NCBI RefSeq assembly: GCF_023278085.1 | Contig: NZ_CP066265.1 | Location: forward strand, 3,113,501 to 3,177,500 | DNA length: 64,000 nt | Reading direction: 5' to 3' | Source: Pseudomonas syringae | GTDB lineage: Bacteria > Pseudomonadota > Gammaproteobacteria > Pseudomonadales > Pseudomonadaceae | Shown: positions 7,678 through 19,699 of the stretch, in pieces | Layout of the letters: each line of letters opens with the position of its first letter | Position numbering within the stretch: position 1 is the first letter of the stretch | Notes under the pieces: model-generated | The model's database searches: none | What the model saw: the letters and a program-made list of their open reading frames with translations, nothing else | What the model was told of the DNA's origin: nothing | Program-made: the position numbers and the translations under genes

Positions 7678-8675
7678 ACGACTACGCACCGCTGCTGACC
7701 GACACGCCGGAAGAACACCCCTTCGCCCCCTTCGTCCGCATCCTTGGCAAAGGTAAACGTGGCGCACGCAACCTGACTCGCGAGGAAGCGCGCGAGGCCA
7801 TGGGCATGCTGCTTGACGAAAAGGTCGAGGACACTCAGCTCGGCGCGTTCCTGATGTTGCTGCGTCACAAAGAAGAAAGCCCCGAGGAGCTGGCAGGGTT
7901 CACGGAAGCACTGCGCGAACGCCTGAACGCCCCGGCCCTGCACGTGGACATCGACTGGCCGACTTACGCTGGCAAAAAGCGCCACCTGCCGTGGTTCTTG
8001 CTGGCGGCCAAGTGCCTGGCACAGAACGGCGTGAAGATCCTTCTGCACGGCGGTGGCGCGCATACCGCAGGACGCCTGTACACCGAACAGTTGCTGGGTG
8101 TGCTGGATATCCCGCTGTGCCGTAACTGGGCAGCGGTCGAAAGCGCGCTCGGGCAGGGAAACCTGGCGTTTATCCCGCTCGCCGACTGGGCGCCACAGCT
8201 GCAACGCATGATCGACCTGCGCAACATCCTGGGCCTGCGCTCTCCCATTCATTCGCTGGCGCGCATTCTCAATCCGCTGCAAGCGCGCTGCGGCCTTCAG
8301 AGCATCTTTCATCCGGGCTACCAGAGCGTACACCGCGATGCCAGCAGCCTGCTGGGCGACAACGTCATTGTGGTCAAGGGTGATGGCGGCGAGATCGAGA
8401 TCAACCCCGACACCATCAGCCATCTGTATGGCACGACGGGTGGGCAGCCCTGGGACGAGGAATGGCCAGCGCTTTCACCGCGTCGGCACGTCAAGCCGGC
8501 CACCCTTGATCCGCAGCAATTGCTGGCCTTGTGGCGCGGCGAGATCGAGGACAGTTATCCGCAACTGGCGTTGATTTCAACCATGGCGCTTGCCTTGCGT
8601 GGCCTGGGCGTCGCTCGCGAGGAGGCTTTCCAGCAAGCTCAAACATTCTGGGATCGCCGCGACAAGACCTTATGA
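7674..8675 (+). CDS. ybiB: Glycosyltransferase-family protein YbiB (TrpD2-like)
   Basis: Protein of 333 aa with the anthranilate phosphoribosyltransferase fold: an N-terminal helical domain (about residues 15-85, with L-T-R-E-E-A-R-E-A-M) and a C-terminal phosphoribosyltransferase-like domain containing an H-G-G-G/A-like turn near 124. YbiB/TrpD2 proteins are not tryptophan enzymes; E. coli YbiB binds nucleic acids and is linked to the SOS response. The ATG at 7674 overlaps the tusE stop by four bases, so it is co-transcribed with the tus genes, an arrangement kept in other pseudomonads. Its link to sulfur transfer is not known. Confidence 0.82.
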   Translation: MNDYAPLLTDTPEEHPFAPFVRILGKGKRGARNLTREEAREAMGMLLDEKVEDTQLGAFLMLLRHKEESPEELAGFTEALRERLNAPALHVDIDWPTYAGKKRHLPWFLLAAKCLAQNGVKILLHGGGAHTAGRLYTEQLLGVLDIPLCRNWAAVESALGQGNLAFIPLADWAPQLQRMIDLRNILGLRSPIHSLARILNPLQARCGLQSIFHPGYQSVHRDASSLLGDNVIVVKGDGGEIEINPDTISHLYGTTGGQPWDEEWPALSPRRHVKPATLDPQQLLALWRGEIEDSYPQLALISTMALALRGLGVAREEAFQQAQTFWDRRDKTL

Positions 8676-8783
8676 TCTATCGGCTGTGGCGATAACCAGC
8701 GTCCATAATCTTGCGCTTTTCAGATCGAACCGACGCGCCTGAACTGACCTCCAAGTTCTATCACTCAGCAACGGGAGTCGAAC

Positions 8784-9782
8784 ATGGGCCTTCTGGTCGA
8801 AGGACGCTGGCAAGACCAGTGGTACGAAAGCAGCAAAGACGGTGCATTCCAACGCGAGAGCGCCCAGCGTCGCAACTGGGTCACCGTCGACGGGCAGCCT
8901 GGGCCATCCGGCGAAGGTGGCTTTACTGCTGAAGCAGGTCGCTACCACCTTTACGTGTCGCTGGCGTGCCCGTGGGCGCACCGCACGCTGATCCTGCGCA
9001 AACTGAAAGGCCTGGAAAATCTGATCGATGTTTCAGTGGTCAGTTACCTGATGCTGGAAAACGGCTGGACTTTCGATCAGCAGAGAGGCTCCAGCGGTGA
9101 TGCACTCGATGGGTTGCAGTACCTTCACCAACGCTATACCGCAGATGACCCTAAATACACTGGGCGCGTAACGGTGCCGGTGCTGTGGGACAAGCAACAG
9201 AAACGGATCGTCAGCAATGAATCAGCGGAAATCATCCGCATGTTCAACTCTGCTTTCAACGAACTGACCGCCAACACCCTGGATTTCTATCCCCAGGCGT
9301 TAACACCGAGCATTGACGAGCTCAACGAGCAGATTTACCCGAACATCAACAATGGCGTGTATCGCGCGGGCTTTGCGACCTCGCAAGGCGCTTACGAAGC
9401 AGCATTCGACGATGTATTTACCGAGCTGGGCGCGCTGGAAAAGCTCTTGGGAGAGAAGCGCTACCTGACCGGCGAACACCTGACCGAGGCCGATATACGC
9501 TTGTTCACCAGCATCGTGCGCTTTGATGCGGTTTATTACAGCCACTTCAAATGCAACCTGCGGCGTATTGCAGACTATCCGAACCTGAGCAACTGGCTGC
9601 GCGAGTTGTACCAATGGCCGGGCGTCGCCGAGACCGTGGACTTCGAGCACATCAAAGGTCACTACTACGGCAGCCATCGCACCATCAACCCGAACGGAAT
9701 CATCCCCAAGGGGCCAGCGCTTGATCTGCACGCGGCTCACGACCGTGAGCGCCTGTCCGGCAAAGGCGTCTGGAAGCGGTAA
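8784..9782 (+). CDS. yqjG: Glutathionyl-hydroquinone reductase (Xi-class GST, YqjG/ECM4 type)
   Basis: Reduces glutathionyl-hydroquinones to hydroquinones with glutathione, in the cytosol. The 332-aa length and N-terminal extension are typical of Xi-class enzymes. The thioredoxin-like domain carries the catalytic Cys at about residue 62 in S-L-A-C-P-W-A-H-R-T, followed by the all-helical GST C-domain. The conserved R-V-T-V-P-V-L-W-D region and G-H-Y-Y-G-S-H near the C-terminus are present. The gene is monocistronic: 108 bp separate it from ybiB and a strong terminator follows. Confidence 0.9.
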   Translation: MGLLVEGRWQDQWYESSKDGAFQRESAQRRNWVTVDGQPGPSGEGGFTAEAGRYHLYVSLACPWAHRTLILRKLKGLENLIDVSVVSYLMLENGWTFDQQRGSSGDALDGLQYLHQRYTADDPKYTGRVTVPVLWDKQQKRIVSNESAEIIRMFNSAFNELTANTLDFYPQALTPSIDELNEQIYPNINNGVYRAGFATSQGAYEAAFDDVFTELGALEKLLGEKRYLTGEHLTEADIRLFTSIVRFDAVYYSHFKCNLRRIADYPNLSNWLRELYQWPGVAETVDFEHIKGHYYGSHRTINPNGIIPKGPALDLHAAHDRERLSGKGVWKR

Positions 9783-9804
9783 TCTGTTTGTTTGCAACGA
9801 AGAT

Positions 9805-9830
9805 GGATAGCCCGAGCGGGCTATCCGTTT
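9805..9830 (+). terminator. Rho-independent terminator after the hydroquinone reductase gene
   Basis: Perfect 10-bp stem with a 2-nt loop (arms 9805-9814 and 9817-9826, GGATAGCCCG and its complement), followed by GTTTT. It lies between the convergent genes and may also stop transcripts from cysG, although the minus-strand side lacks a clear T run. Confidence 0.85.
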
Positions 9831-9836
9831 TCAACC

Positions 9837-11231
9837 TCAGAGCGTTGCCTGAGCGCCTTCGAACCACGCCAGCTTTTCGCGCAACTTGACCACTTCACCG
9901 ATGATCACCAGCGTCGGGGCGCGCACCTCATGCTCGGCGACCATTTGCGGCAGGTTGGCCAAGGTGCCAGTGAACACCCGCTGATTGACAGTCGTGCCCT
10001 GCTGAACCAGCGCCGCAGGCGTATCAGCAGAGCGACCGTGTTTGATCAGCTGTTCACAGATGACCGGCAGACCGATCAGCCCCATGTAAAACACCAGTGT
10101 CTGAGCAGGGGCTACCAGGTCGGACCAAGGCAGGTCAGTCGTGCCATTTTTCAGGTGGCCCGTGATGAAACGCACGGACTGTGCATGATCGCGGTGTGTC
10201 AGCGGGATGCCCGCGTAGGCTGCACAGCCACTGGCAGCGGTGATGCCCGGAACGACCTGGAACGGGATACCGTGTGCCGCCAGTTCTTCGATTTCCTCGC
10301 CACCACGGCCAAAGATAAACGGGTCGCCGCCTTTCAGGCGCACCACCCGCTTGCCCTGTTTGGCCAGCGCAACCAGTTGCTGGTTGATCTGTTCCTGAGG
10401 AACCGCATGTTCCGCACGTCGCTTGCCGACATAGACACGCTCGGCATCGCGACGGCACAGATCAAGAATCGTCGGCGCAACCAGACGGTCGTAGAGCACC
10501 ACATCCGCTTGCTGCATCAGGCGCAGCGCGCGGAAGGTCAACAGATCAGGATCACCCGGACCGGCGCCCACCAGATAAACCTCTCCGGTTTCCGCAGGCG
10601 GCTCGCCTGCGATCTTGGCGATCAGCATGCGCTCGGCCTCTGCGCCCTGCCCGGCCAGTTGGCGATCGGCGATGGCCCCCTGAAAAACTTCTTCCCAGAA
10701 CGCCCGACGCTGCTGCACGTTCGGAAACAGGCCTTTGACCTGATTGCGAAAACGAGCGGCCAGCCCGGCGAGCTGACCGTAAGAGGACGGAATCCAGGTT
10801 TCCAGCTTGGCACGGATCAGGCGCGCCAGCACCGGCGCATCGCCGCCACTGGAGACAGCAATGACCAAGGGCGAGCGGTCGACGATCGCCGGAAAGATCA
10901 CCGTACACAGCGCAGGCGCATCCACCACGTTGACCGGCACACAGCGCAGCCTGGCATCGTGGGAAACCTGCGCGTTGAGCGGTTCGTCATCTGTTGCAGC
11001 AATGATCAGCACGCAACCGTCCAGATCACTCTCGCTGTAACCGCGCAAAATCAGCTCGCCACCGCTTTGAACGACCAGCTCGCGCAACTGGGTTTCGATT
11101 TCCGGCGCGACCACCCGCAGCACAGCACCCGCGTCAGCGATCAGGCGGGATTTGCGCAGGGCGATTTCACCACCGCCGACCACCAGCACGCGGCTGCCAC
11201 GCAGGTTATGGAACAGCGGCAGGAATTCCAT
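9837..11231 (-). CDS. cysG: Siroheme synthase CysG (trifunctional)
   Basis: Makes siroheme for sulfite and nitrite reductases from uroporphyrinogen III. Two modules are visible. The N-terminal precorrin-2 dehydrogenase/ferrochelatase part has the NAD-binding G-G-G-E-I-A-L-R-K near residues 19-27. The C-terminal SAM-dependent uroporphyrinogen methyltransferase begins near 216 with [15 protein letters not shown], followed by [11 protein letters not shown] near 300. At 464 aa it is full length. The start is directly next to the serS stop, so it is the last gene of the minus-strand lolA-rarA-crcB-serS-cysG unit. Confidence 0.95.
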   Translation of the reverse strand: MEFLPLFHNLRGSRVLVVGGGEIALRKSRLIADAGAVLRVVAPEIETQLRELVVQSGGELILRGYSESDLDGCVLIIAATDDEPLNAQVSHDARLRCVPVNVVDAPALCTVIFPAIVDRSPLVIAVSSGGDAPVLARLIRAKLETWIPSSYGQLAGLAARFRNQVKGLFPNVQQRRAFWEEVFQGAIADRQLAGQGAEAERMLIAKIAGEPPAETGEVYLVGAGPGDPDLLTFRALRLMQQADVVLYDRLVAPTILDLCRRDAERVYVGKRRAEHAVPQEQINQQLVALAKQGKRVVRLKGGDPFIFGRGGEEIEELAAHGIPFQVVPGITAASGCAAYAGIPLTHRDHAQSVRFITGHLKNGTTDLPWSDLVAPAQTLVFYMGLIGLPVICEQLIKHGRSADTPAALVQQGTTVNQRVFTGTLANLPQMVAEHEVRAPTLVIIGEVVKLREKLAWFEGAQATL

Positions 11232-12902
<1,671 letters not shown>

Positions 12903-12906
<4 letters not shown>

Positions 12907-14225
12907 TTTCTCCGTTTGCGGGGGCTGGCATCGTCCAGTGCAGTCAAATGCCTGAGCTTTTCACCGATTTTCAGCTCCAGGCCACGCGGCACGGGCTGGT
13001 AATACTGACGCGGCTCCAGTTCGTCCGGGAAATAGTCCTCGCCTGCGGCGTAGGCTTCCGGCTCGTCGTGAGCGTAACGATATTCTTCGCCATAACCGAG
13101 CTGCTTCATCAACTTGGTCGGCGCATTGCGCAGGTGCAGCGGAACCTCGAGCGAGCCATGTTCACCCGCTTCGCGCATCGCCGCCTTGAATGCCATGTAC
13201 ACCGCATTGCTTTTAGGCGCGCAGGCCAGATAGACAATCGCCTGCGCCACCGCCAGCTCACCTTCCGGGCTGCCCAGACGCTCTTGCACATCCCAGGCGG
13301 ACATGCACAGCGGCAACGCACGTGGATCGGCGTTGCCGATATCTTCGCTGGCCATGCGCACCACACGGCGGGCCAGATACAGCGGGTCGCAACCACCGTC
13401 GATCATTCGGGCAAACCAGTACAGCGCAGCATCGGGGTTTGAGCCCCGAATAGACTTGTGCAACGCCGAGATCTGGTCATAGAACGCCTCGCCGCCCTTG
13501 TCGAACCGGCGTCGGCTGTCACCCAGCAGGCTCTGCAGCAACTCGACATCAATCTCGCTGCCATCCTCGGCAAGATCGGAGGCGTTCTCCAGCAGGTTGA
13601 GCATGCGACGGCCATCGCCATCAGCGGCGGACATGAGAATCGCAAAGCCTTCGTCACTCAGGGTCAGCTTGCGCTGGCCCAGGCCCCGGTCTTCAGTCAA
13701 GGCGCGATTGACCAGCTTGCGCAGGGCCGCTTCGTCCAGGCTCTTGAGCACATAGACGCGCGCACGTGAGAGCAGCGCGTTGTTGAGTTCGAACGAAGGG
13801 TTCTCGGTGGTGGCACCGATGAAAATCAATGTGCCGTCTTCAACGTAGGGTAGAAATGCATCCTGCTGCGACTTGTTGAAACGGTGTACTTCATCGACGA
13901 ACAGAATCGTGCGCTTGCCGTACTGTCCGGCCTGCTGCTTGGCAACTTCAACCGCCTGACGAATTTCCTTGACCCCGGCCAGCACCGCCGAGACAGTCTC
14001 GAAATGCGCGTCCGAAACCTTGGCCAGCAGCCTCGCCAGGGTGGTCTTGCCCACACCCGGAGGCCCCCAGAAAATCATCGAGTGCAAGGCACCCTGCTCA
14101 AGCGCCTCACGCAAAGGCTTGCCATGCGCAAGCACATGCTCCTGCCCGACATACTCATCCAGATTGGTGGCACGCAGGCGTGCAGCCAGAGGCTGAGCGA
14201 TCGGTTCGCGGCTGAACAGGTCCAT
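12903..14225 (-). CDS. rarA: Replication-associated recombination protein RarA (MgsA)
   Basis: AAA+ ATPase acting at stalled replication forks, related to clamp-loader subunits. The 440-aa protein has Walker [10 protein letters not shown] at 54-62, Walker [10 protein letters not shown] at about 108-116, the sensor 1 region G-A-T-T-E-N-P-S-F near 138, and the C-terminal MgsA tetramerisation domain (from about 250, with [11 protein letters not shown]). It lies 18 nt after lolA and overlaps crcB. The lolA-rarA-serS order is conserved in gammaproteobacteria. Confidence 0.95.
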
Positions 14226-14243
14226 GGTCGGAATTAAACCCTT

Positions 14244-14867
14244 TTACTCTTGAATGACATCAGCGCCCTTTGGCACGTCGAACTTGAACTTGCTCGCCGG
14301 GATCGGCTCGTTGGCCTTGACCCCGGTGAACAGAATATTGGTGCGCTGACCCACGCTGTCGATCAACTGCATGTCATTGATCACGCCATTGCGAAACGAC
14401 AGACGCAGGCTGTCGAACAGCGTGTCCTTGGTTTTGGGCTTGAGCACGAAATCGATCACGCCGCCCGCTTCTTTCGCTGTGATATCGAAACTTTCGCTGA
14501 TCTTCGACACGTCACCGGACAGCAGCAGTGCCGGAGTCTGGGTCAGGCGCTGATCGAGCTTCTTGATGGTGACCTGCTCCAAGTCAGGGTCCCACAAGGA
14601 AACCTTCTTGCCGTCGGAGACCATCAGCTGTTCTTGCGGAGCATCGGTGTGCCAGTTGAACAGGCCAGGGCGCTGCAAGGCCATTTCACCTGCTGTTTCC
14701 TGCAATTGCGTACCGCCACCATCAAGGGTCAGCTGCGAGAAGCGTGCAGTCAGCGTCTGGGATTTTTCCAGCAGTTGGGTCAGACGTGCCACGTCCTTGC
14801 TGTCAGCGTGGGCGGATATCGCGGAAAACGTCAGTGCGGTGGCCAACAGCATGCGGAAAAGGCGCAT
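14244..14867 (-). CDS. lolA: Outer-membrane lipoprotein chaperone LolA
   Basis: Periplasmic carrier that takes lipoproteins from LolCDE and delivers them to LolB. I chose the ATG at 14867 because GAGGA lies 8 nt before it; the in-frame ATG at 14879 has no ribosome site. The result is 207 aa with a Sec signal peptide ending near A-H-A (about residue 21). The conserved L-T-A-R-F-S-Q segment and the G-x-x-x-L-x-R-P-G-x-F-N/R-W pattern are visible. It follows ftsK by 75 nt and leads the rarA-crcB-serS-cysG unit. Confidence 0.94.
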   Translation of the reverse strand: MRLFRMLLATALTFSAISAHADSKDVARLTQLLEKSQTLTARFSQLTLDGGGTQLQETAGEMALQRPGLFNWHTDAPQEQLMVSDGKKVSLWDPDLEQVTIKKLDQRLTQTPALLLSGDVSKISESFDITAKEAGGVIDFVLKPKTKDTLFDSLRLSFRNGVINDMQLIDSVGQRTNILFTGVKANEPIPASKFKFDVPKGADVIQE

Positions 14868-14942
14868 GGGATTCCTCATTGTGTCGAAGATGATGCGGCA
14901 GCGCTTGTATACGCTGCCGCGACAATCCTGGGGTGGTACAAC

Positions 14943-17348
14943 TCAGTCGCGCATAGGCGCCGGCGCGATGACTTCGCGCGAGCCATTGGTGTTCATCGAT
15001 GTCACGACGCCGGCCATTTCCATCGCCTCGATCATGCGTGCAGCGCGGTTGTAACCGATCTTGAGCTTGCGCTGAACCGCAGAAATAGAAGCACGACGGC
15101 TTTCAAGCACGAACTTCACAGCTTCATCGTAAAGGGCGTCGCTCTCGCTATCGTCGCCGCCTTCGCCACTGCCGCCGTCAAAGCCGCTACCGGCCTCTTC
15201 CACGCCCGCGAGAATATCGTCGTTGTATTCCGGGGAGCCGCGCAGTTTCCACGCTTCCACGACACGATGCACTTCTTCGTCGGAAACGAACGCACCGTGG
15301 ACACGAATGGGCAGACTGGTGCCGGGCGGCATGTACAACATGTCACCGTGGCCCAGCAGTTGCTCGGCGCCGCCCTGATCGATGATGGTTCGGGAGTCGA
15401 TCTTGCTGGAGACCTGAAACGCCATTCGCGTCGGAATGTTGGCCTTGATCAGACCGGTAATCACATCCACCGACGGACGCTGGGTCGCCAGGATCAGGTG
15501 AATACCTGCGGCACGGGCCTTCTGGGCGATACGGGCGATGAGCTCTTCGACCTTTTTGCCGACGATCATCATCATGTCGGCAAACTCATCCACCACCACC
15601 ACGATGGTCGGCAACTTGGTCAGCAGCGGTGCTTCGTCGTGAATGCTCTCGCGCTTGTACAGCGGATCGGCCAGTGGCTCGCCAGCGTCCTGAGCATCCT
15701 TGACCTTCTGGTTGAAACCGGAAAGGTTACGCACGCCCATTTTCGCCATCAGCTTGTAACGGCGTTCCATCTCGGCGACGCTCCAGCGCAAGGCGTTGGC
15801 GGCGTCTTTCATGTCGGTCACGACCGGACAGAGCAAATGCGGAATGCCTTCGTAGATTGAGAGCTCAAGCATTTTCGGGTCGATCATGATCAGTTTGGCG
15901 TCTTCCGGGCCGGACTTGAACAGGATCGACAGGATCATGGCGTTGACACCCACCGACTTACCGGAACCGGTCGTACCGGCCACCAGCAAGTGCGGCATTT
16001 TCGCCAGATCGGTGATAACCGGTTTGCCGCCGATATCGTGGCCCAGAGCCAGCGTCACAGGTGACTTGGCGTTATCGTATTCAGGCGTCGACAGCACTTC
16101 GGAGAAGCGCACGATCTGCCGGTCTTCATTGGGAATCTCGATACCGACGGTGGTCTTGCCGGGGATGACTTCGACTACCCGGACGCTGGTCACCGCGAGC
16201 GAGCGCGCAAGGTCCTTGGCCAGGTTGGAAATGCGACTGACCTTGACGCCTGCAGCAGGCTGAATTTCGTAACGGGTGATGACCGGGCCCGGGTGGATGG
16301 AGTCCACCGAGACTTCGACACCAAACTCCTTGAGCTTGATTTCCAGCAGATGACCGACCGCGGCCAGCGATTCCGGCGAGTAATTGAGCTGTTTCTTTTC
16401 CGCCGGATCGAGAATCGAGATCGGCGGCAGCGTGCCTTCGACCGCGCTGTCGACGAACAACGGCGCCTGTTTTTCCTTTTGCACGCGCTTGCTGGGCTCG
16501 GCAGGCTTGGCCGGGGCTGGCGCGATGACCGCAGGCACGTGCTTTTCACGCTCGGTCATGTGCTTGCTCAGCGACTCTTCGCGCTCGATCAGACGCTCGC
16601 GGGCCTTGGCCTGCTCGCGGCGATCCGGGGCAACGGGTGCTACCACATCGTTGACCCGCATATCGACCTCGCGCAATTGCGCAACCATCTGCTTGCGCTC
16701 GGCACGGGCAGTCCACCAACGGTTGGCAGCGCCTTGAAACAGCTCGAACAGGTCCAGCGTGATCTTGCCGGTGATGTCCATCACCTTGAACCATGACAGG
16801 TCGGTAAACACTGTCAGGCCAAACAGAAACAGGGCGATGAACAGCAAGGTGCTGCCCTGGATATTCAGGGCCTTCTTGGCCAGATCACCCAGTACTTCGC
16901 CCAGCACACCGCCCGCAGACCCGGGAAAGCCTGCCGAAAAATGGAAATGGATATGCGCCAGTGCGGCACCGGCGAGTATCAGGAACACCAGCCCGATCAG
17001 GCGCCAGGAGAACAGCCAGCCGCTCCACTGCCAGGGCTCATGGCGGTGACGAAACACTTGCCAGGCCTTGATCGCCAGCAGCAACGGGAATATGTAGGCG
17101 AAATAACCGAGCACCATGAACAGAATGTCGGCACAGAACGCGCCAGCACGCCCGGCAGCATTTTGAACCTGCGCGGCATTGCTGCTGGTATGGCTCCAGC
17201 CGGGATCGCTCTGATCGTAGGTCAACAAAGCCATCATCAGATACAGGCACAGGGCGCCAAAGGCGATCAGGGCCCCTTCCTTGAGCCTGTAGTGCAGTTG
17301 CTGTCGCCAGAGCGGAACAGCGCTGGGTGCTGGGGTGGATTTCTTCAA
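14943..17348 (-). CDS. ftsK: DNA translocase FtsK
   Basis: Septal DNA pump that clears and aligns chromosome termini for XerCD recombination. The 801-aa protein has four N-terminal membrane helices (about 20-190), a short Pro/Ala/Lys/Glu-rich linker (about 200-310), the RecA-like motor with Walker A G-T-T-G-S-G-K-S near 455-465 and Walker [10 protein letters not shown] near 585, and the C-terminal gamma winged helix (about 735-795, including [18 protein letters not shown]) that reads KOPS. The linker is short compared with E. coli FtsK (1329 aa), which is normal in pseudomonads. Confidence 0.96.
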   Translation of the reverse strand: MKKSTPAPSAVPLWRQQLHYRLKEGALIAFGALCLYLMMALLTYDQSDPGWSHTSSNAAQVQNAAGRAGAFCADILFMVLGYFAYIFPLLLAIKAWQVFRHRHEPWQWSGWLFSWRLIGLVFLILAGAALAHIHFHFSAGFPGSAGGVLGEVLGDLAKKALNIQGSTLLFIALFLFGLTVFTDLSWFKVMDITGKITLDLFELFQGAANRWWTARAERKQMVAQLREVDMRVNDVVAPVAPDRREQAKARERLIEREESLSKHMTEREKHVPAVIAPAPAKPAEPSKRVQKEKQAPLFVDSAVEGTLPPISILDPAEKKQLNYSPESLAAVGHLLEIKLKEFGVEVSVDSIHPGPVITRYEIQPAAGVKVSRISNLAKDLARSLAVTSVRVVEVIPGKTTVGIEIPNEDRQIVRFSEVLSTPEYDNAKSPVTLALGHDIGGKPVITDLAKMPHLLVAGTTGSGKSVGVNAMILSILFKSGPEDAKLIMIDPKMLELSIYEGIPHLLCPVVTDMKDAANALRWSVAEMERRYKLMAKMGVRNLSGFNQKVKDAQDAGEPLADPLYKRESIHDEAPLLTKLPTIVVVVDEFADMMMIVGKKVEELIARIAQKARAAGIHLILATQRPSVDVITGLIKANIPTRMAFQVSSKIDSRTIIDQGGAEQLLGHGDMLYMPPGTSLPIRVHGAFVSDEEVHRVVEAWKLRGSPEYNDDILAGVEEAGSGFDGGSGEGGDDSESDALYDEAVKFVLESRRASISAVQRKLKIGYNRAARMIEAMEMAGVVTSMNTNGSREVIAPAPMRD

Positions 17349-17815
17349 AACGCTTTATTTCCTGCGCTGTAGCGCGAACATCTCGTTGATTGACCAGAAA
17401 CGGCTGTCGGACTGCACTGCCTGCTCCCGACTGAAAAAAGCAGACAGAACCTGCAAGACATGCAAGACAGACGCTTGAATGATAACGCCCGACGCGAGCA
17501 TTGTACGGCTTTACGCGCGCGGGGGTCTGTACGAAAACTCGTCAGATCGATCTGCAACCACTGAAATATCGGGCTAGCCTTGGTGTTCATCGATAACGCT
17601 CAATTTGAGCATGCATTCCGTTTTGTGACAAAGGCTTATGATGTGATTTTATCAACTGCCCGCAACTTCAAATGCGTCGACCGGGCGATGGTGGGCGCAC
17701 CCTACCGCACGCTTCGGGTGCGCGCCATAATGGCAACCCACTGTGACCACGCTTGCCGCACAGAGTTGCACTTGCAGGCACTGAGTGCCCTCCCCTTCCG
17801 AAAAGTCGTGATGCC
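17349..17815. other. Intergenic region between ftsK and aat
   Basis: Non-coding stretch of 467 bp between divergent genes; it should hold both promoters. A minus-strand TACAAT at 17500-17505 could be the -10 of ftsK, but no good -35 is seen. A GC-rich hairpin (arms GCGCACCC and GGGTGCGC, 17695-17723) lies before aat. The frame feeding into aat from 17753 lacks a ribosome site. No RNA gene is recognisable. Confidence 0.55.
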
Positions 17816-18505
17816 ATGCTGACCTGGTTACAACGCAACAGTCTTGATTTCCCACCCCTGGAGAAGGCGCTTCGTGAACCCGACGGGTTACTCGCGGCAG
17901 GCGGGGATCTGTCTGCAGATCGCCTGATCCAGGCCTATCGTCATGGCTGCTTTCCTTGGTTTCAGGATGGCCAACCCATTCTCTGGTGGTCACCCGACCC
18001 GCGCACGGTACTGTTTCCCGACGAGCTGCACGTTTCACGCAGCCTCGCCAAACTCCTGCGCCAGGCTCGCTATACAGTGACCTTCGATCAGGATTTTGCT
18101 CGCGTAATCGAAGCCTGCGCTGCGCCGCGCAGCTATGCTGACGGCACCTGGATTACCGACTCGATGCAGAGCGCTTATCTGGAGCTGCACCAACGCGGCC
18201 ATGCGCACAGTGTCGAGGTCTGGGATCAAGGCGAGCTGGTCGGAGGTTTATACGGCCTGGCAATGGGTCAGTTGTTCTTCGGTGAATCCATGTTCAGCCG
18301 CGCCGACAACGCTTCCAAATTCGGTTTTGCCACACTGGTCGAACGCCTTACAGCCTGGGGCTTCGTACTGATCGATTGCCAAATGCCCACTCAACACCTG
18401 CACAGCTTCGGTGCCCGCCCGATTCCCCGCCAGACGTTTGCCGATTATCTCGCGCAATACCTGGACCGGCCGACCGATGCCGACTGGTTACCTAGGCGAG
18501 TTTGA
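17816..18505 (+). CDS. aat: Leucyl/phenylalanyl-tRNA--protein transferase
   Basis: Transfers Leu or Phe from aminoacyl-tRNA to proteins with N-terminal Lys or Arg, creating N-degrons recognised by ClpS. The 229-aa product carries the family core F-P-P-x-x-x-A-L-x-E-P-D-G-L-L-A-x-G-G-D-L, the G-x-F-P-W-F segment near 45-50, W-W-S-P-D-P-R near 60 and G-E-S-M-F-S near 160. I placed the start at the ATG at 17816, which fits the family N-terminus. It stands just upstream of ate, with clpS and clpA nearby, so the transferases and their reader/unfoldase are clustered. Confidence 0.95.
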   Translation: MLTWLQRNSLDFPPLEKALREPDGLLAAGGDLSADRLIQAYRHGCFPWFQDGQPILWWSPDPRTVLFPDELHVSRSLAKLLRQARYTVTFDQDFARVIEACAAPRSYADGTWITDSMQSAYLELHQRGHAHSVEVWDQGELVGGLYGLAMGQLFFGESMFSRADNASKFGFATLVERLTAWGFVLIDCQMPTQHLHSFGARPIPRQTFADYLAQYLDRPTDADWLPRRV

Positions 18506-18556
18506 AAGGCTGGCATACACTCATGGCTATGGACTCACCAACAAAGGGGGGCGACG

Positions 18557-19264
18557 ATGACAGAGCTGGCCAGGCTTAAGTTTTATGCCACCCAACCCCA
18601 CACGTGCAGTTACCTGCCCGAAGAGCAGGCGACGACGCTGTTCCTGGACCCCAGCCAGCCAATGGATGTTCAGGTCTATGCCGACCTGTCCGACATGGGC
18701 TTTCGTCGTAGCGGCGACCATCTTTATCGCCCTCACTGCCAGAATTGCAGTGCCTGTGTGCCTGCGCGCATTCCGGTCAACCTGTTTGTGCCTGACAGAC
18801 AGCAAAAACGCATCCTGAAACGCAATGCTGACCTTCAGGTCAGCAGCGCAAAGCCGGTCTTCACCCAGGAATACTTCGACCTTTATCAGCGCTATATCGA
18901 ACAACGCCACGCCGATGGCGACATGTTTCCGCCCAGTCGCGAGCAGTTTTCGACATTTCTGGTGCGCGACCTGCCCTTCTCACGTTTCTATGAATTTCGC
19001 CTTGATCAGCGTCTGGTGGCAGTGGCGGTTACCGACCTGCTGCCGAATGGGCTTTCTGCGGTCTACACCTTCTACGAACCTGAGGAAGAGCGCCGCAGTC
19101 TGGGCCGCTACGCCATTCTGTGGCAAATCGCCGAAGCTGCCCGGCTTCAGCTGCAAGCGGTCTATCTGGGTTACTGGATAAAGAACTGCAAAAAGATGAA
19201 TTACAAGACTCAATATCGCCCCATCGAACTGCTCACTAATCAAAGATGGGTCACTCTGTACTGA
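18557..19264 (+). CDS. bpt: Aspartate/glutamate leucyltransferase Bpt (Ate family)
   Basis: Bacterial protein transferase of 235 aa. In gammaproteobacteria this ATE-like enzyme attaches Leu to N-terminal Asp or Glu and feeds the ClpS/ClpAP pathway. The N-terminal domain has the Cys-rich signature C-S-Y-L near residue 15 and C-Q-N-C-S-A-C-V-P near 68-76. The C-terminal GNAT-like domain has G-x-S-A-V-Y-T-F-Y near 170 and the Y-L-G-Y-W-I segment near 211. The ribosome site is AAAGGGGGGCG just before 18557. It follows aat by 51 nt and is probably in the same transcript. Confidence 0.94.
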   Translation: MTELARLKFYATQPHTCSYLPEEQATTLFLDPSQPMDVQVYADLSDMGFRRSGDHLYRPHCQNCSACVPARIPVNLFVPDRQQKRILKRNADLQVSSAKPVFTQEYFDLYQRYIEQRHADGDMFPPSREQFSTFLVRDLPFSRFYEFRLDQRLVAVAVTDLLPNGLSAVYTFYEPEEERRSLGRYAILWQIAEAARLQLQAVYLGYWIKNCKKMNYKTQYRPIELLTNQRWVTLY

Positions 19265-19269
19265 ACCCC

Positions 19270-19299
19270 TTGGCTTAAACATGTTTTTTCGGGCACAAT
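19270..19299 (+). promoter_or_regulatory. Candidate sigma-70 promoter of infA
   Basis: TTGGCT at 19270-19275 and CACAAT at 19294-19299 with an 18-nt spacer, about 70 nt before the infA start. This gives infA a transcript separate from the bpt gene. Read by eye. Confidence 0.45.
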
Positions 19300-19365
19300 G
19301 CACGCCGCTTTTGCCTGGCGCCACTTGCACCGGGCCACTCATTTGTATACCGAGGGCTTTACTGC

Positions 19366-19584
19366 ATGTCGAAAGAAGACAGCTTCGAAATGGAAGGCAC
19401 TGTCGTCGACACCCTGCCCAACACCATGTTTCGTGTGGAGTTGGAAAACGGGCACGTCGTAACCGCGCATATCTCCGGCAAGATGCGCAAGAATTACATC
19501 CGTATTCTGACCGGCGACAAAGTGCGTGTAGAACTGACGCCCTATGACCTGAGCAAAGGGCGCATTACCTACCGCGCCCGTTAA
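19366..19584 (+). CDS. infA: Translation initiation factor IF-1
   Basis: 72-aa OB-fold protein that binds the ribosomal A site during initiation. The sequence follows the family almost throughout: M-S-K-E-D at the start, then [14 protein letters not shown], the [12 protein letters not shown] segment and a C-terminal K-G-R-I-T-Y-R. A strong terminator follows. Its place between bpt and clpA is conserved among pseudomonads. Confidence 0.98.
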
Positions 19585-19596
19585 TCAGTCATTGAC

Positions 19597-19630
19597 GAAA
19601 ACGCCCGGCATAAGCCGGGCGTTTTTGTTT
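19597..19630 (+). terminator. Rho-independent terminator of infA
   Basis: Stem arms AACGCCCGGC (19600-19609) and GCCGGGCGTT (19614-19623) with an ATAA loop, followed by TTTTGTTT. Confidence 0.92.
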
Positions 19631-19657
19631 GTCTGCCTGATGAGTTTTCCTCGATGA

Positions 19658-19690
19658 CCTTGCCCGCATCAATCAACGATGCGGGCAAGG
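19658..19690 (-). terminator. Hairpin downstream of clpA
   Basis: Perfect 13-bp stem (19658-19670 and 19678-19690) with a 7-nt loop, starting 9 nt after the clpA stop on the minus strand. There is no T run behind it, so it may protect the 3' end or aid Rho and not act as a classical terminator. Confidence 0.6.
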
Positions 19691-19699
19691 CTTCGAATG

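Noticed and set aside
17349..17815. Missing thioredoxin reductase gene between ftsK and aat
   Set aside because: P. aeruginosa has trxB1 here as I recall, but I believe other pseudomonads such as P. putida lack it at this place, so the absence is not remarkable.
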